Assembly (NCBI GenBank): GCA_949288405.1
Contig: CASEKM010000094.1
Span: 1 to 6,268, forward strand
From: an uncultured bacterium
GTDB lineage: Bacteria > Bacillota > Clostridia > Oscillospirales > Oscillospiraceae
Reading direction: 5' to 3'
Length of the DNA: 6,268 bases
The stretch's first letter is position 1; every line of letters begins with the position of its first letter. This document shows positions 4,913 to 6,268 of the stretch, piece by piece. The notes under the pieces were generated by a model, which was given only the letters and a program-made list of their open reading frames with translations, was not told the origin of the DNA and did no database searches. The translations under genes and the position numbers were made by a program.

Positions 4913-6169
4913 ATGAACCTACAGTTTACATTTCGCGGCAGGACCCGCAACCGGGACGGGCTGCTCCGCGCCATCCAGCGCATTGCCCGGCGGGACGGAG
5001 ATCAGATCGGCGCCTGGAAGGACGGGATGCGGCTGGTGCTGTGCCCCCTGGGCTACCTGGATATGACCTGGGAGCGGGAGAGCGGCCTGTTTGGCCAGTG
5101 GCAGATCAAGGGGGGATGCGACACCACCCCCGCCGGCCCCGGCTTCCACAAGGCGGTGGCCGACCTGGTCACCGAGCTGGCGAAGCGGGACCTGAAGGAC
5201 GTTCAGGTGGACGACCCCACCGGCTACTGGGAGGACCGGGATTTTCAGCGCCTGGTCCGGGAGCACTATGACCCCTGGCTGGAGGGGGAGCTGCGGGGCG
5301 TCCTGTCCAAGCTGGAGCAGTCCCCGGAGAGCGTCCCCCTGTTCTGGGGGGAGGAGGGCTATCTCCCCCGGGAGGTGCCGGAGACGGTGTACACCCCCAT
5401 GGGCCGCTTCTCCAAGGGGTGGCTCCAGGAGCGGCTGGACGGCGGGCGGACCCGGGAGCTGGCCCAGCGGATCTTCCTGTGGCCCAATGCGGCCAAGGAC
5501 GCCCTCTACCACCGCAACGGCGCCATGAAGCGGATGTGGCAGGACTGCTGCTTTGCCCCCTCCGACCGGCACTACAGCGACGAGCAGGTCAACGGCTTTG
5601 TCCTCAACTGGCTGGAGCAGGCGGCCAAGATGGACCCCTCCCTCCCACTGCCCGTGTCCGCCTACCGGGAGCTGTGCATCATGGACGGGCGGGCCTTCAG
5701 CGTCCCGGAGGAGGCCCCCGAGCTGGAGGAGGAGTATGTCCCCGGCTACCACAAGGAGGAGCTGCTCCAGAGCTATGAGACCCTGTGGATCCCCCTCCCC
5801 GGGGTGTACCGCTACGAGTGGAGCGACGACGGCAAGGGGAACGCCGGCTGCATCTGGCTGGACGAGGACGGCGGCGGTCCCATCTGGCGGGTGAGCGCCT
5901 ACCGCAGCCAGGACGGCGCGGCGGAGTGGAACGCCGACTTCTCAGAGCTCCGGGACGTGGAGACGATGGAGCTGGGGGACAAGGGCAAGGCCCGCTGGGG
6001 CTGGAAGGAGATCCCCAACAAGGCGGAGCCCGGCGAGCCCCTGAGCCAGCTGCTGGGTGAGGTGGCCGCCGGCGATGTGCTGTACGTGATCACCGTCACC
6101 TTCTCCGACGAGCAGGAGGAGGTCTACGACCGGCTCCGGCGGATGAAGATCATGCCCAAGGCAGAGTGA
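4913..6169 (+). CDS. Hypothetical protein, 418 aa, tryptophan-rich, family not recognised
   Basis: I do not recognise this protein. It looks cytoplasmic: no signal peptide, no membrane segment and many charged residues. It has 17 tryptophans in 418 residues. An N-terminal part (about 1-125) has a mixed strand/helix look and includes GLFGQWQIKGGCDTTPAGPGF (58-78) and a probable helix AVADLVTELAKRDLKD. A middle helical part (about 165-260) contains KRMWQDCCFAP (206-216). An acidic linker (about 264-290: PEEAPELEEEY, HKEELLQSYE) leads to a C-terminal strand-rich part (about 291-418: PGVYRYEWSDDGKGNAGCIW, WRVSAYRSQDGAAEW, DVLYVITVTF). No catalytic motif, cysteine cluster or nucleotide-binding loop is evident. 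The ATG at 4913 has GGAGGA 9 nt upstream. The longer frame, open from 4871 through the end of the DUF1963 gene, is less likely. It follows the DUF1963 gene by 17 nt and is followed by a terminator, so it is probably the last gene of a two-gene operon. Confidence 0.85.
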   Translation: MNLQFTFRGRTRNRDGLLRAIQRIARRDGDQIGAWKDGMRLVLCPLGYLDMTWERESGLFGQWQIKGGCDTTPAGPGFHKAVADLVTELAKRDLKDVQVDDPTGYWEDRDFQRLVREHYDPWLEGELRGVLSKLEQSPESVPLFWGEEGYLPREVPETVYTPMGRFSKGWLQERLDGGRTRELAQRIFLWPNAAKDALYHRNGAMKRMWQDCCFAPSDRHYSDEQVNGFVLNWLEQAAKMDPSLPLPVSAYRELCIMDGRAFSVPEEAPELEEEYVPGYHKEELLQSYETLWIPLPGVYRYEWSDDGKGNAGCIWLDEDGGGPIWRVSAYRSQDGAAEWNADFSELRDVETMELGDKGKARWGWKEIPNKAEPGEPLSQLLGEVAAGDVLYVITVTFSDEQEEVYDRLRRMKIMPKAE

Positions 6170-6171
6170 GA

Positions 6172-6208
6172 ATAGGAACCCCCCGGCAAAGCCGGGGGTT
6201 CTTCCTAT
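6172..6208 (+). terminator. Hairpin, probable transcription terminator of the DUF1963 operon
   Basis: Starts 3 nt after the stop codon. ATAGGAA (6172-6178) pairs with TTCCTAT (6202-6208), and CCCCCGGC (6180-6187) with GCCGGGGG (6191-6198) around an AAA loop, with a small internal loop between the two stems. The T tract is poor (interrupted TTCTT lies within the stem), so it may terminate weakly. The symmetry would also allow activity on the other strand. Confidence 0.7.
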
Positions 6209-6210
6209 GC

Positions 6211-6221
6211 GGGCAAAGCCC
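6211..6221. repeat. Short hairpin sharing the core of the preceding terminator
   Basis: GGGC (6211-6214), AAA, GCCC (6218-6221) is a small hairpin whose core GGCAAAGCC is identical to the loop end of the hairpin at 6172-6208. It is flanked by the direct repeat CCTATG (6204-6209 and 6220-6225). Function unknown; it may be part of a repeated element. Confidence 0.35.
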
Positions 6222-6234
6222 TATGTTACTAGCG

Positions 6235-6253
6235 GCGCCTGCTGGCGCTTTTT
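6235..6253 (+). terminator. Second intrinsic terminator candidate
   Basis: GCGCC (6235-6239) and GGCGC (6244-6248) form a 5-bp all-G/C stem with a TGCT loop, followed directly by five Ts (6249-6253). This is the classic stem-plus-U-tract form and a better terminator shape than the first hairpin, though the stem is short. No gene is seen between the two, so it would act as a back-up. Confidence 0.5.
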
Positions 6254-6268
6254 GCGGTCTGTCAGCTG

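Noticed and set aside
4919..5752. Minus-strand frame of 277 aa opposite the 418-aa gene
   Set aside because: The composition (G, V, L, P, Q and H rich) is typical of an antisense shadow. The plus-strand frame has a Shine-Dalgarno, correct spacing and a terminator after its stop.

Overview
The window is GC-rich, with strong G/C preference at third codon positions, purine-rich Shine-Dalgarno sites before every gene, and a clostridial-type trimeric [FeFe]-hydrogenase. It most resembles a strict anaerobe of the high-GC Clostridia, such as gut Oscillospiraceae relatives of Flavonifractor or Pseudoflavonifractor. That placement is an inference from style and gene content; no sequence search was possible.

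Left half (1-3699, minus strand): one operon in the order NuoE-like subunit (HydC), NuoF-like flavoprotein (HydB), then the catalytic [FeFe]-hydrogenase subunit (HydA), which runs off the left edge of the window. The genes are tightly packed: a 4-bp ATGA overlap, then a 5-nt gap with the next ribosome binding site inside the preceding gene. Together they encode a soluble HydABC-type complex. Electrons pass between NAD(P)H at the FMN of HydB, ferredoxin and the H-cluster of HydA. In fermenting Clostridia the usual direction is H2 production from NADH plus reduced ferredoxin by electron confurcation, which restores NAD+.

Middle (3700-4043): a 344-bp AT-richer divergent intergenic region. It holds a candidate extended -10 promoter on each strand and an unusual number of small inverted and direct repeats. 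One is a perfect 13-bp inverted repeat just downstream of the hydrogenase promoter candidate. Another is a perfect 16-bp palindrome directly before the Shine-Dalgarno site of the rightward operon.

Right half (4044-6169, plus strand): two genes 17 nt apart, probably co-transcribed. The first is a DUF1963 (YwqG-like) protein of unknown biochemical role. The second is a 418-residue, tryptophan-rich, soluble protein that I do not recognise. The pair has no evident metabolic link to the hydrogenase.

Right edge (6170-6268): three hairpins in close succession. The first and third look like rho-independent terminators, and the group could also be a dispersed intergenic repeat. I see no mobile element, CRISPR array, tRNA or rRNA. 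The best candidates for something undescribed are the DUF1963/unknown gene pair and the palindrome-rich divergent control region; neither is proof of a new system.
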